Origin: an uncultured Pseudomonadota bacterium
GTDB taxonomy: Bacteria > Myxococcota_A > UBA796 > UBA9615
NCBI GenBank assembly: GCA_937891735.1
Contig: CALAGR010000288.1
Location: 1-56,470, forward strand
Reading direction: 5' to 3'
DNA: 56,470 nucleotides
The notes under the pieces were generated by a model that was given only the letters and a program-made list of their open reading frames with translations, was not told the origin of the DNA and did no database searches. Position 1 is the stretch's first letter, and each line of letters opens with the position of its first letter. Shown one piece after another: positions 1 to 8,207 of the stretch. Both the position numbers and the translations under genes were made by a program.

Positions 1-1325
1 TGGCCGCCTGCGACGGCTCCGCGAGCAACGCTGGCGCTGGCGCCACGGGCATCGTGGCCTGGGTCGAGTCGATCCTCGCGGGGGCCGAGGGCAGCAGCTT
101 CCTGGCCTTCCTGGCCATCGTGTTCCTCGGGGGGCTGGCCTCGTCGCTGACGCCCTGCGTGTACCCGATGATCCCCATCACGATCTCCGTCATCGGGGCC
201 AGCTCCGACCAGGGCAAGCTCAAGAGCTTCTCCCTGTCGCTGGTCTACGTGCTCGGCATCGCGGCCACCTACACCGTGCTGGGCCTCGCCGCGGCCTACT
301 CGGGCTCCCTGTTCGGCGGGATGATGCAGAACCCGTGGGTGATCATCGGGGTGTCGGTGGTGTTCTTCGCGCTGGCGGCGGCCATGTTCGGCTTCTACGA
401 GTTCGCCCTGCCGAGCTCGTTGACGACGAAGGCCTCGATGATGGGCGGCGGCGGCTACGGCGGCGCGTTCGTGGTGGGCACCGTGGCCGGCGTCGTGGCT
501 GCGCCGTGCACGGGGCCCATCGTGGCCCTGCTGCTGGTCAAGATCGCCTCGGACTACACCGTCATGCAGGGCGTGGCGATCATGCTGGCGTACTCGCTGG
601 GCCTGGGTCAGATCTTCCTGGTCATCGGGACCTTCGCCGGCATCATCGGTTCCCTGCCGCGCTCCGGCGCGTGGATGGTCGAGGTCAAGCACGTCTTCGG
701 CGTGGTGATGGTGGCCGTGGGCATCTGGTATCTGGGCCAGCTCATCCCCGCCGCGATCATGAGCGGCCTGTGGGTCGGTGTGGCGCTGCTCGTGGCCTGG
801 GAGGCCGGCGGCCGCATGGCGCTGGTCAAGGGGCCGCGCAAGGCGGGCCGGGTGGCACTGGCCGCCGTGCTCCTGCTGGCGGGGCTGTACTTCGCGCTCA
901 AGCCGGCCCCGGTGGTCGACGAGACCGCCGTCGCGGAGCAGCACGTCACCTGGGGCAGCGATCACGAGCAGGGCGCCACCCTCGCGGCGCAGGCCGGAAA
1001 GCCCATGATCGTCGACTTCACGGCGGACTGGTGCGCCGCCTGCAAGGAGCTGGAGCACTTCACCTACACCGATCCGGCGGTGGTGCAGTGCAGCGCGGAG
1101 TTCGTGCCGGTCATGGTGGACGGCACCGACAAGACCCCCGAGTTCGAGCGTCTGCGCAAGCACTACAAGGTGCGCGGGCTACCGGCGGTGTACTTCGTGT
1201 GCCCCGAGGGCGAGGTGGTCGGGGACCTGACCCTGAAGGGCTTCGAGCCCGCCGACTCGTTCCTGGCGAAGATGAACAGGGCGCTGGCCGCCTGCGGTAC
1301 GGCCGCCGCCGCCACCGAGGGCTAG
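1..1325 (+). CDS. dsbD: DsbD-like thiol:disulfide interchange protein (5' end outside window)
   Basis: The protein passes electrons across the inner membrane to periplasmic disulfide reductases. The frame is open to the left edge and reads x-A-A-C-D-G-S at the first complete codons (3-20), a lipobox-like motif, so the gene starts upstream. GTG at 54 is only an internal start. Counting from that GTG, the membrane domain has the paired cysteines C34 (LTPCVYPMIP) and C152 (APCTGPIVAL) of the DsbD beta/CcdA domain, with about eight hydrophobic segments. The C-terminus is a thioredoxin domain with C327-A-A-C330 (ADWCAACKE). The classical periplasmic alpha domain is absent, because the membrane part begins about 20 residues after the putative lipid cysteine. 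It ends 28 nt before a converging gene. The family assignment is firm; lipidation is inferred from a partial signal. Confidence 0.9.
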   Translation, partial: AACDGSASNAGAGATGIVAWVESILAGAEGSSFLAFLAIVFLGGLASSLTPCVYPMIPITISVIGASSDQGKLKSFSLSLVYVLGIAATYTVLGLAAAYSGSLFGGMMQNPWVIIGVSVVFFALAAAMFGFYEFALPSSLTTKASMMGGGGYGGAFVVGTVAGVVAAPCTGPIVALLLVKIASDYTVMQGVAIMLAYSLGLGQIFLVIGTFAGIIGSLPRSGAWMVEVKHVFGVVMVAVGIWYLGQLIPAAIMSGLWVGVALLVAWEAGGRMALVKGPRKAGRVALAAVLLLAGLYFALKPAPVVDETAVAEQHVTWGSDHEQGATLAAQAGKPMIVDFTADWCAACKELEHFTYTDPAVVQCSAEFVPVMVDGTDKTPEFERLRKHYKVRGLPAVYFVCPEGEVVGDLTLKGFEPADSFLAKMNRALAACGTAAAATEG

Positions 1326-1353
1326 ATTCGAGGGCGGGGGCGCCCGCTCCGGG

Positions 1354-1893
1354 TCAGTCCGGGCAGCCGTCCTCGTCGCCGCGGCCGTTCTTCGTCTCGG
1401 CGTTGTCCGGGCAGGCGTCCACCGCGTCGGGGATGCCGTCGCCGTCGTTGTCCGGGTCCGGGCAGCCGCCGAGGTCCTCGAACCCGTCCATGTCTTCGGC
1501 CTGGTTCGGGCAGCCGTCGAGCATGTCCGGGATCCCGTCCATGTCGTTGTCCGGGTCGGGGCAGCCGTCTTCGTCCTGGAACCCGTCGAAGTCCTCTTTC
1601 TCGTTCGGACACTGGTCGTACGCGTCCGGGATGAGGTCGCCGTCGTTGTCCATCTCGGGACAGCCGTCCTGGTCCTCGAAGTCGTCGAAGTCCTCCCGCT
1701 GCCCGGGGCAGGCGTCGAAGGCGTCCGGGATCCCGTCCCGGTCCAGGTCCTCCTTCATCGCCTGCTCGCGCGTCTTCTTGACCTTGGGGCCATAGCGCGC
1801 CGCGTCGGCGGGTGAGGAGGGCAGGGACAGCGACAGCAGCACCGCGGAGCCCAGGCCGAGCAAAGCGATGCGCAAGGAGCGGGATGAAGTCAT
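1354..1893 (-). CDS. Exported thrombospondin type-3 repeat protein
   Basis: This 179-residue protein has an N-terminal signal peptide (hydrophobic core near residues 9-25, cleavage probably after SPADA or nearby). The rest is almost entirely calcium-binding type-3 repeats of the form D-x-D-G-I-P-D...C-P...D-x-D-G-C-P-D, with four full units and a partial last one. Such repeats usually bind Ca2+ and often precede an OmpA-like peptidoglycan-binding domain in outer-membrane proteins of this kind of organism. Here the reading frame stops right after the last CPD, so no anchor domain is present. The function is unknown; a periplasmic or surface structural or Ca-binding role is an inference. Confidence 0.8.
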   Translation of the reverse strand: MTSSRSLRIALLGLGSAVLLSLSLPSSPADAARYGPKVKKTREQAMKEDLDRDGIPDAFDACPGQREDFDDFEDQDGCPEMDNDGDLIPDAYDQCPNEKEDFDGFQDEDGCPDPDNDMDGIPDMLDGCPNQAEDMDGFEDLGGCPDPDNDGDGIPDAVDACPDNAETKNGRGDEDGCPD

Positions 1894-1941
1894 CCGCGCA
1901 AGCCTACACCTGTTGCACGGCGACGAGAACGGGCGCGCCGG

Positions 1942-2541
1942 TCAGGGCACGGACGCGACCACCCGTTCCCGGAGCGCGGCCAACGCAGCCTCGGTGTCCC
2001 TGACCATCACGACCCCGTCCAAGAAGAGCAGCCGGCCCCTCCGTGTGGCGTGCTGGCTGCGGTGCCGCTCCATGTCGGCCCGCTCCAGATCCGGCGCTGG
2101 CAGGATCAGCAGGTACAGCGCAGGGGGATCCTCCACGGCCGGGCGACCGGAGCGGGGAGCCGACTCGACCCCACGCACGCTGGCCCACGAGCACGCGAAG
2201 CTCGACGTGTGGGTCCCAGGGAGGGTCGGCTGCAGCGCGAGCAACGAATCCCACAGCGGATCGCGCAGCGGCTGTTGCTGCTGCATGCGCAAGGACACCT
2301 CGGCGCCCTTCCACTTCGCCTGCACCACGCCGTCGCCGAAGGCGCAGGCGAACCACCCCGCGAGCCGGGCCTGGGCGGGATCGGCCATCTTCCGGGTGAC
2401 GACCCAGGGCTCGACCACATCGTCGGGAGCGGGGCGCCAGACCCCGTCACAGCGGCGCGGAGCGGCGTCGGCAGCGCTGGGCGCGACGAGCGCCGTCAGG
2501 ACGACGAGGAGGACCAGACCGTGGGCCTGGAACCTGCTCAG
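1942..2541 (-). CDS. Exported protein of unknown function, probable CTG start
   Basis: About 199 residues. The frame is clearly coding: a signal-peptide-like segment (GLVLLVVLTALVAP...ADA) is followed by a soluble domain with C and W residues (RRCDGVW, GWFACAFGDG) and an amphipathic end. There is no ATG, GTG or TTG between the stop of the upstream gene and the signal peptide. The best start is CTG at 2541-2539, which overlaps the upstream TGA as CTGA, exactly the geometry of the ATGA/GTGA couplings elsewhere in this window. The frame stays open further upstream, but only inside the neighbouring gene. No family is recognised. It is co-transcribed with the lipoprotein gene before it. Confidence 0.6.
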   Translation of the reverse strand: MSRFQAHGLVLLVVLTALVAPSAADAAPRRCDGVWRPAPDDVVEPWVVTRKMADPAQARLAGWFACAFGDGVVQAKWKGAEVSLRMQQQQPLRDPLWDSLLALQPTLPGTHTSSFACSWASVRGVESAPRSGRPAVEDPPALYLLILPAPDLERADMERHRSQHATRRGRLLFLDGVVMVRDTEAALAALRERVVASVP

Positions 2542-3716
2542 ATCTCGAATCGCTGGAAGACGAAGTTCGTCGTCGTGTGGTCGAAGCAGGCCCAGTTGAG
2601 CCGACCGCTGCCGTCGATCTCGAGGTTGTTGTGGAAGCCCACTGCTCCGTCGGCCATGTGCGTGGTCAGCGTCCAGCCGCCCAGCCCGTCCATGACCGCG
2701 AGCTTGGCGTCGTTGGTCTGGCTGTCCTGGTACATGATGACGGCGTTGCCATCGACCCAGACGATGGCGCTGTCGGCCCCCGTGAAGGTGCCGCTGTCGA
2801 TCTCGGTGGCGGTGATGGTGCTGCCCGCCACCGCGCCCCACCACATCGTGTGGGAGTCGAGGCTCTGGAAGGCGACGTAGATGCTGCCTGCGTTCTCGGT
2901 GAGCACGGGCCACGCGCCGGTGTTCTCCCCGAGGCCGTAGCTGGCCACCACGCTCCAGTTGCCGAAGCCGCCGCTCGCGACCTTCAGATCGCCGTTGGCG
3001 CGGTCGTGGTAGGCGATCCAGGCCAGGCCGGCGGAGTCGATGAAGAGGTTGGCGTAGCGACCCACGTCCGGGGCGTCGAGCGCCGCTTCGACCGCGTCGG
3101 GGCCGACGTCGCCGCCGTCCACGACCTCGGTCATCCAGCCGGTGTCCGTCTTGCGGGCGGCCTTCAGGGCGCCGGAGTCATAGTCGTAGTAGGCGATGAG
3201 GGGCTGGCCACCGACGATCTCGATGTCGGTGAACTGGCCGACCTCGCCCGTCTCGACGTCTTCGCCCCACCAGACATCGCCCGTCAGGGTGACGTAGCGC
3301 AACCCGCCGTCCTCCTGGTTCCAGTGCGCGACGTGGGGCACGTTGGAGGCGTCGACGGTGATGGAGGCGTAGTAGCCGCCCTCGAACCCGCCCACGGGGA
3401 TGGGACCGCTCGTGTCCTGCATGCCGTCGGCGTCCCAGACTTCGTCGAAGGTGGGCGACTCGCCGGCGCCGCGCGCTACCTGGAGGATGCCCTTCTCGCC
3501 GCTGCGGAAGGCCAGCCAGACCCGCCCCTCGCTGTCCAGGGCCATGTCGAGGTAGTAGCCGCGGTCGTACTGCACATCGACGGTGTCGTCGTCATCCACC
3601 GTGGTCAGCGGGGGACCCGGATCGACCTCGGGACCGCAGCCCGCGCAGCCCGGAGCGAAGGAGGCACCGAGCAGGAGCGCGGTGGCGAGGGCGTACGTGG
3701 TCGACATGGGACGCAT
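2538..3716 (-). CDS. Putative lipoprotein with beta-propeller-like repeats
   Basis: 392 residues, unknown function. The N-terminus has a hydrophobic stretch ending in APGC (C24), an imperfect lipobox, then an Asp-rich linker (TTVDDDDTVDV). The body contains recurring units of about 45-50 residues with patterns such as G-x-x-W-I-A-Y-H-D, P-L-I-A-Y-Y-D-Y-D-S-G, and D-L-K-V-A, which resemble blades of a secreted beta-propeller. ATG at 3716 and ATG at 3707 are both possible starts; a purine-rich GGAAGAAGG precedes the first. The gene lies upstream of and overlaps the exported-protein gene at 1942-2541, so the two probably form one transcript. Confidence 0.65.
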   Translation of the reverse strand: MRPMSTTYALATALLLGASFAPGCAGCGPEVDPGPPLTTVDDDDTVDVQYDRGYYLDMALDSEGRVWLAFRSGEKGILQVARGAGESPTFDEVWDADGMQDTSGPIPVGGFEGGYYASITVDASNVPHVAHWNQEDGGLRYVTLTGDVWWGEDVETGEVGQFTDIEIVGGQPLIAYYDYDSGALKAARKTDTGWMTEVVDGGDVGPDAVEAALDAPDVGRYANLFIDSAGLAWIAYHDRANGDLKVASGGFGNWSVVASYGLGENTGAWPVLTENAGSIYVAFQSLDSHTMWWGAVAGSTITATEIDSGTFTGADSAIVWVDGNAVIMYQDSQTNDAKLAVMDGLGGWTLTTHMADGAVGFHNNLEIDGSGRLNWACFDHTTTNFVFQRFEI

Positions 3717-3822
3717 AGGGAGCCTTCTTCCGGCGCCGCGCCCGATGAGGCACGGAAAGCCAGCGAAGGGTTAGCACCCGGGATGAAGACCGGTCAAGGT
3801 GCTACTCGGTGCCCTGTCGGGG

Positions 3823-3851
3823 TTGAAATGCGGGTCCCGCTGGGCCAGTCT
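3823..3851 (+). promoter_or_regulatory. Possible sigma-70 promoter of the tRNA-Arg gene
   Basis: TTGAAA (3823-3828) is followed after 17 nt by CAGTCT (3846-3851), a poor -10 match. The predicted start falls a few bases before the tRNA 5' end at 3861, which is the right geometry, and the stretch between is GC-rich. This is weak evidence. Confidence 0.3.
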
Positions 3852-3860
3852 CCCGGACGC

Positions 3861-3936
3861 GCTCCCGTAGCTCAGTGGATAGAGCAACCGCCTCCTAAGC
3901 GGTAGGCCGCAGGTTCGATTCCTGCCGGGAGTACCA
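3861..3936 (+). tRNA. tRNA-Arg (anticodon CCU)
   Basis: The 76-nt cloverleaf has a 7-bp acceptor stem GCTCCCG/CGGGAGT (one G-U pair at the end), D arm GCTC...GAGC, anticodon stem ACCGC/GCGGT with loop CTCCTAA giving anticodon CCT, and T arm GCAGG-TTCGATT-CCTGC. CCA is encoded at 3934-3936. It reads the rare AGG arginine codon. It is a single tRNA, not part of a visible cluster, sitting between a leftward lipoprotein gene and a rightward carboxypeptidase gene. Confidence 0.96.
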
Positions 3937-3940
3937 CTTC

Positions 3941-3960
3941 GTACGATCCCGTACCCTTTC
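3941..3960 (+). terminator. Possible weak stem-loop after tRNA-Arg
   Basis: GTACG (3941-3945) and CGTAC (3950-3954) form a 5-bp stem with a 4-nt loop, followed by a short pyrimidine run CCTTTC. It lies 5 nt after the tRNA and 4 nt before the next start codon. The stem is short and there is no clear T tract. Confidence 0.25.
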
Positions 3961-3963
3961 CCG

Positions 3964-4911
3964 ATGCCCCGGTCCAAGCTCGCCAAGCCCGCACCCCTGT
4001 CGCACGGCGACGTGGTGCGTGTCGTCGCGCCATCCTCGCCCCTGGCCAATCCCGAGCGCCTCGCTGCGGGCGTCGCCACCCTGGAGTCCTGGGGCCTGCG
4101 GGTGCGCATGCGGCCGGGGCTCTTCGAGCGGCGGCACCTGTACTTCGCAGGCCGCCCCGAGGAGCGCGCCGGCGAGCTCATGGAGGCCCTGCTCGACCCC
4201 GAAGCGAAGGCCATCTTCCCTATCCGCGGGGGCTACGGGGTCACGACCCTGCTTCCGCTCCTGGACGCCGCCGCGGTGGCCGCCGCGCCGCCCAAGATCG
4301 TCGTCGGCTGCTCGGACCTCACCGCCCTGCTGACGTGGCTGGTGCAGGACGTCGGACAGACCTGCGTGCACGGCCCCATGGTGGGCTCCCTGGGGTCGGG
4401 CCGGGACGAGCAGGGGGCTGCGCGGCTCCGCTCGCTGCTCTTCGACGGCGGACGGCCGTCCGACATCACCGCCGGGCAGCACGCCGCGGACTCCTTCTGC
4501 GTCTCGCCGGGCGTGGCCACGGGCCGCGCCGTGGGGGGCTCCCTGTCGCTGCTGGCGGCCCAGTGCGGCACTCCGTGGCAGGTGGACGCGACGGACGCGG
4601 TGCTCTTCCTCGAGGACGTGGGGGAGCGCCCCTACCGCATCGACCGGCTGCTCGTGCAGCTGGAGCAGGCTGGCCTGTTCGCCCAGGCGGCGGGCGTGGT
4701 GCTCGGCGACTTCACCGGGTGCGACGAGCCCAACGGCACGATCAGCTGGCGCCACGCCGCGCAGCGGGTGTTCCGCCGCCTGCCGATCCCGGTGCTGGCG
4801 GGGCTGCCGTTCGGCCACGGCAACCCCAACCTCGCCTGGCCCCTGGGAGTGCGGGTCCACATGGACGCGGGCGCGGGCGTGGTCAGCTTCCGCGAGGCGC
4901 CCCTTGCCTGA
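3964..4911 (+). CDS. LD-carboxypeptidase / MccF-like peptidase, family S66
   Basis: 315 residues. Family S66 members cleave the L-Lys/Dap-D-Ala bond of muropeptides (LdcA, peptidoglycan recycling) or related amide bonds (MccF, resistance to microcin-like compounds). The expected triad is visible: nucleophile S117 in VGCSDLTAL, E217 in FLEDVGERPYRID, and H285 in LPFGHGNPN. The N-terminal GDVVRVVAPSSP and IRGGYGVTTLLP stretches are typical. No signal peptide is seen, so it should be cytoplasmic. It overlaps the following serine hydrolase gene by 8 nt, which suggests a joint cell-wall role. I cannot separate LdcA from MccF function by eye. Confidence 0.88.
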   Translation: MPRSKLAKPAPLSHGDVVRVVAPSSPLANPERLAAGVATLESWGLRVRMRPGLFERRHLYFAGRPEERAGELMEALLDPEAKAIFPIRGGYGVTTLLPLLDAAAVAAAPPKIVVGCSDLTALLTWLVQDVGQTCVHGPMVGSLGSGRDEQGAARLRSLLFDGGRPSDITAGQHAADSFCVSPGVATGRAVGGSLSLLAAQCGTPWQVDATDAVLFLEDVGERPYRIDRLLVQLEQAGLFAQAAGVVLGDFTGCDEPNGTISWRHAAQRVFRRLPIPVLAGLPFGHGNPNLAWPLGVRVHMDAGAGVVSFREAPLA

Positions 4912-5956
4912 TCCTGCAGCGCTCCTGGACGCGGCGGCGGCGGACGGCGTGTTCTCGGGAGCCGTGCTGCGGGTGGAGGACCTGGCGACGCCGACGACCC
5001 TGCTGGAGCACGTGGTGGGGCGCACGAGCGCGGAGCCGCAGGGAGCGCCGGTCCGGGCGGACAGCCTCTTCGACCTCGCCTCCCTCACCAAGCTCGTCAC
5101 CGCCACCACGACGCTCCGACTCGTGGCCCAGAGCCTGCTGGATCTCGACGCGGATGTCGGCGCGCTGCTCGACGCCCCCACGGGCCTGCATCAGGGCATC
5201 ACCGTGCGCCACCTCCTGGAGCACACCTCGGGCCTGCCCGCGTGGGCCCCGCTGTGGCAAGCCGGGCCCGTGATGGACGTGGCCCTGGCCACCCCGCGGG
5301 AGGCGGCTCCGGGCAGCCGGCACTGCTACTCGGACATCGGCTTCCTGGTGCTCATGCGGGTTCTGGAGACCGTGACCGGGGCAGGCTTGCGGGCGCTGCA
5401 GCGCGATCTCGTGCTGGAGCCCTTCGGGCTGACGCGGACGGACTACCGCGGCGTCGGCCCCGGGGCCCCCGAGCTGCTCCAGAGCGGCGACGTCGTCGCC
5501 ACCGAGCGCTGCCCCGAGCGCGGACTCCTGATCGGCGCCGCCTCGGACCGGAACACGTGGCACATGGGTGGAGTCGCGCCGCACGCCGGCCTGTTCGGGC
5601 CCGCCGGAGACCTCGCCACCTTCGCCCGCCGGTGGTGGACCGCGCCGTCCCGCGGGCTGCTTCCGGCGTCCCTGTGGCAGGCCGTGTGGCGACCCCCGGC
5701 GCACCCCGGCGGCCACGTGCTGGGGTGGGACACCGTGCCGCCGCAGGGGTACACCTCGGCCGGCCGGCGCCTCTCCCCGCGGTCCCGCGGCCACCTCGGC
5801 TTCAGCGGCTGCAGCATCTGGATCGATCCGGACCGGGCCGTGGCCGTCATCCTGTTGAGCAACCGCATTCACCCGCACCGCGACGACACCCGCATCCGCG
5901 ATCTGCGGCCAGCCCTGCACGACGCGGTAGCCAGCGCGGTGGATGCGGTGCGATGA
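4904..5956 (+). CDS. Serine beta-lactamase-like hydrolase (class C / esterase type)
   Basis: 350 residues with a TTG start inside the end of the preceding gene. The SxxK motif is S60-L-T-K63 (ASLTKLV), the second motif is Y142-S-D144, and the third is H297-L-G299 in place of KTG, the set seen in the beta-lactamase-related family (PF00144: DD-peptidases, esterases, EstB-like enzymes). No clear signal peptide follows the TTG, so unlike classical DD-peptidases it may be cytoplasmic. Being coupled to an S66 LD-carboxypeptidase, it could act on peptidoglycan fragments. The substrate is unknown. Confidence 0.82.
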   Translation: MPDPAALLDAAAADGVFSGAVLRVEDLATPTTLLEHVVGRTSAEPQGAPVRADSLFDLASLTKLVTATTTLRLVAQSLLDLDADVGALLDAPTGLHQGITVRHLLEHTSGLPAWAPLWQAGPVMDVALATPREAAPGSRHCYSDIGFLVLMRVLETVTGAGLRALQRDLVLEPFGLTRTDYRGVGPGAPELLQSGDVVATERCPERGLLIGAASDRNTWHMGGVAPHAGLFGPAGDLATFARRWWTAPSRGLLPASLWQAVWRPPAHPGGHVLGWDTVPPQGYTSAGRRLSPRSRGHLGFSGCSIWIDPDRAVAVILLSNRIHPHRDDTRIRDLRPALHDAVASAVDAVR

Positions 5957-6004
5957 TGCGCGGCCATCGGGGCCCCGGATGCCCCGGACGAGCGAGGATC
6001 GAGC

Positions 6005-6886
6005 ATGACCGATCAGACTGACGGCGTCGGAGTGGAGTGGTTTCACCGCGAGCACGGAGGCCAGGTCCCCAGCAACGAGGACTCCAGGCCCCCGTCCCAG
6101 GCCGTCACGGGCATGTGGACGAAGTGCCAGGAGTGCGCGGAGTTCCTCCGGAACGAGGACCTCGACCAGAACCTGCAGGTCTGCCCGCTGTGCGGCTTCC
6201 ACCACAAGGTCGCCGCGCACCAGCGGCTCGAGGCGATCATCGACACGGGCAGCTTCGAGGAACTCGACACGCTGATCACCTCGGCGGATCCGCTGGAGTT
6301 CACCGACACCGAGCCCTACGCGGCCCGATTGGCCCGCACGCTGGCCAAGACCCGCGAGAACTCGGCCTTCATCTATGGCCGGGCCACCATCCACGGTCGC
6401 CCGGTGATGATCGGCACGTTCAACTTCGCCTTCATGGGGGGCTCCATGGGCTCCGCGGTGGGCGAGAAGATCACGCTGCTCTTCGAGCACGCCCTCGCCG
6501 AGGGCCGGCCGTCCATCGTCATCAACGCCTCGGGCGGCGCGCGCATGCAGGAGGGCGTGCTGTCCCTGATGCAGATGGCGCGCACCACCGCCGCCCTGGC
6601 CCGGGTCCGGGACGCGGGGCTGCCCTACATCTCCGTGCTCACCAACCCCACCACCGGGGGCGTGGCCGCGTCCTTCGCGATGCTCGGGGACATGCACCTC
6701 GCCGAGCCCCGGGCGCTCATCGGATTCGCGGGCCCGCGGGTGATCGAGCAGACCATCCGCGAGATCCTCCCCGAGGGGTTTCAGACCAGCGAGTTCCTGA
6801 TCGACCACGGGATGATCGATCAGATCGTCGATCGCAGGCACCTTCGGGAGCGCATCGCCAGCATCCTGGCCCTGCTCCTCGATTGA
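6005..6886 (+). CDS. accD: Acetyl-CoA carboxylase carboxyltransferase subunit beta
   Basis: 293 residues. AccD works with AccA to transfer the carboxyl group from carboxybiotin to acetyl-CoA, the first step of fatty acid synthesis. The N-terminal zinc ribbon is intact (C41, C44, C60, C63: KCQEC...VCPLC). It is followed by the crotonase-like carboxyltransferase domain with GSMGSAVGEKI, NASGGARMQEG and NPTTGGVAASF. The N-terminal 37 residues before MWTK are longer than usual but polar and have a good ribosome site (GAGGA) before the ATG. It is followed by folC, the common accD-folC order. Confidence 0.96.
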   Translation: MTDQTDGVGVEWFHREHGGQVPSNEDSRPPSQAVTGMWTKCQECAEFLRNEDLDQNLQVCPLCGFHHKVAAHQRLEAIIDTGSFEELDTLITSADPLEFTDTEPYAARLARTLAKTRENSAFIYGRATIHGRPVMIGTFNFAFMGGSMGSAVGEKITLLFEHALAEGRPSIVINASGGARMQEGVLSLMQMARTTAALARVRDAGLPYISVLTNPTTGGVAASFAMLGDMHLAEPRALIGFAGPRVIEQTIREILPEGFQTSEFLIDHGMIDQIVDRRHLRERIASILALLLD

Positions 6887-6905
6887 GGCGGATCCGCACG
6901 TCGGC

Positions 6906-8195
6906 ATGAGCGACTTCGACCTGCCGGGCTGGCTGCAGCGGGCCCAGGTCCAGGGCATCAAGCTCGGCCTGGACAACATGCACGCCGCGCTGGACGCGCT
7001 GGATCGGCCCCAGCGGCGCTACCCGGTGCTGCTCGTCGGGGGCACGAACGGCAAGGGCTCGGTCGTGGCGATGTGCGAGGCCATGCTGCGGGCCCAGGGG
7101 CTGCGGGTCGGCGCGACCATCTCTCCCCACCTCAGCTCGTTTCGCGAGCGCTTCCGCGTGGACGGGCGCAGCATCGAGCAGGCCGAACTGGTCCAGGTCG
7201 CCCGGTCCGTGGCAGAGGTCATCGACGACGACCCGGACTGCACCGAGATCACCTTGTTCGAGCTGGGCATCGTGCTCGCCTTGCAGTGGTTCGCCCTGCG
7301 GGAGGTCGACTGCGCGGTGGTCGAGGTGGGCATGGGCGGTGAGTTCGACGCCACTCGCGCCGCCGAGCCGCTGGTGGCTGCCCTGGTGTCCGTCGATCTG
7401 GACCACGAGCGGCACCTGGGCCCCACGGTGGCGGACATCGCACGCACCAAGGCGCGGGTGGCGGAGGCCGGGATGCCGGTGGTGGTCGGCGAACGCCGGT
7501 CGGATCGCCTGGACCCGATCCTCGAGGAACTGCTGCGGGCCCACGCCTCGCCGATCCTCGCGGGCCGCGACTTCGACCTGGCGCCGGGTGCCGACGGCTT
7601 GCTGTTCACGGGGTTGGAGCGCCACATCGCGGGCCTGCACCTGGGTCTGCGGGGTGCCCACCAGCGGGGAAACGCAGCGGTGGCGGTGGCCTCGGCGATC
7701 ACGTTCGCCCAGCGGGCGGGGCTCGGCCCCCTCACCGACGACGCGGTGCGACGCGGGCTCGCGGACGCGTTCGTCCCCGGACGCCTGGAGGAGGTGGCGC
7801 TCGACACCGGCGTGCCCGCGCTGCTGGACGGCGCCCACAACGGCGCGGGGGCTCGGGCGCTGGCGGACGCGCTGCAGCTCCGCGCTCCGCGGCGCCGGGT
7901 GTGGCTCTTCGCCTCGATGGAGGACAAGGATCGTCGCCCCATGTACGAGGCGCTGGTGCCGCACGTGCACGAGGTGTGGTGCTGTAAGGGGAGCAGCACC
8001 CCGCGGTTCGCCGACCCTGCGGACCTCGTGCAGGAGCTGGAGGCCTGGCCGGTGCGCGCCACGAACGTCGGCACGCCCGAGGCGGGGCTGCGCCTGGCCG
8101 CGGCTCAGCTCGGTCCCGAGGACGAGCTCCTGATCGCGGGCAGCCTGTACCTCATCGGTGACGTGCGGCCGCTCCTGGGGCTACCGGCCCCCTGA
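6906..8195 (+). CDS. folC: Folylpolyglutamate synthase / dihydrofolate synthase
   Basis: 429 residues. FolC adds glutamate to dihydropteroate and/or to tetrahydrofolate. The Mur-ligase-like ATP loop GGTNGKGS (45-52) is intact. The motifs TISPHLSSFRERF, VVEVGMGGEFDATR and VDLDHERHLGPTV follow in order, and the C-terminal ligase domain has the DGAHNGAGARAL motif. It begins 19 nt after accD and ends 12 nt before the converging PP-loop gene. Whether it is bifunctional cannot be read from the sequence; the family default is both activities. Confidence 0.95.
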   Translation: MSDFDLPGWLQRAQVQGIKLGLDNMHAALDALDRPQRRYPVLLVGGTNGKGSVVAMCEAMLRAQGLRVGATISPHLSSFRERFRVDGRSIEQAELVQVARSVAEVIDDDPDCTEITLFELGIVLALQWFALREVDCAVVEVGMGGEFDATRAAEPLVAALVSVDLDHERHLGPTVADIARTKARVAEAGMPVVVGERRSDRLDPILEELLRAHASPILAGRDFDLAPGADGLLFTGLERHIAGLHLGLRGAHQRGNAAVAVASAITFAQRAGLGPLTDDAVRRGLADAFVPGRLEEVALDTGVPALLDGAHNGAGARALADALQLRAPRRRVWLFASMEDKDRRPMYEALVPHVHEVWCCKGSSTPRFADPADLVQELEAWPVRATNVGTPEAGLRLAAAQLGPEDELLIAGSLYLIGDVRPLLGLPAP

Positions 8196-8207
8196 GGCCC
8201 CGACCGG

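Noticed and set aside
4883-6979. Minus-strand frame of 698 codons opposite the hydrolase and accD
   Set aside because: Both plus-strand genes carry intact catalytic motifs; the minus frame is Arg/Gly/Val-rich without motifs.
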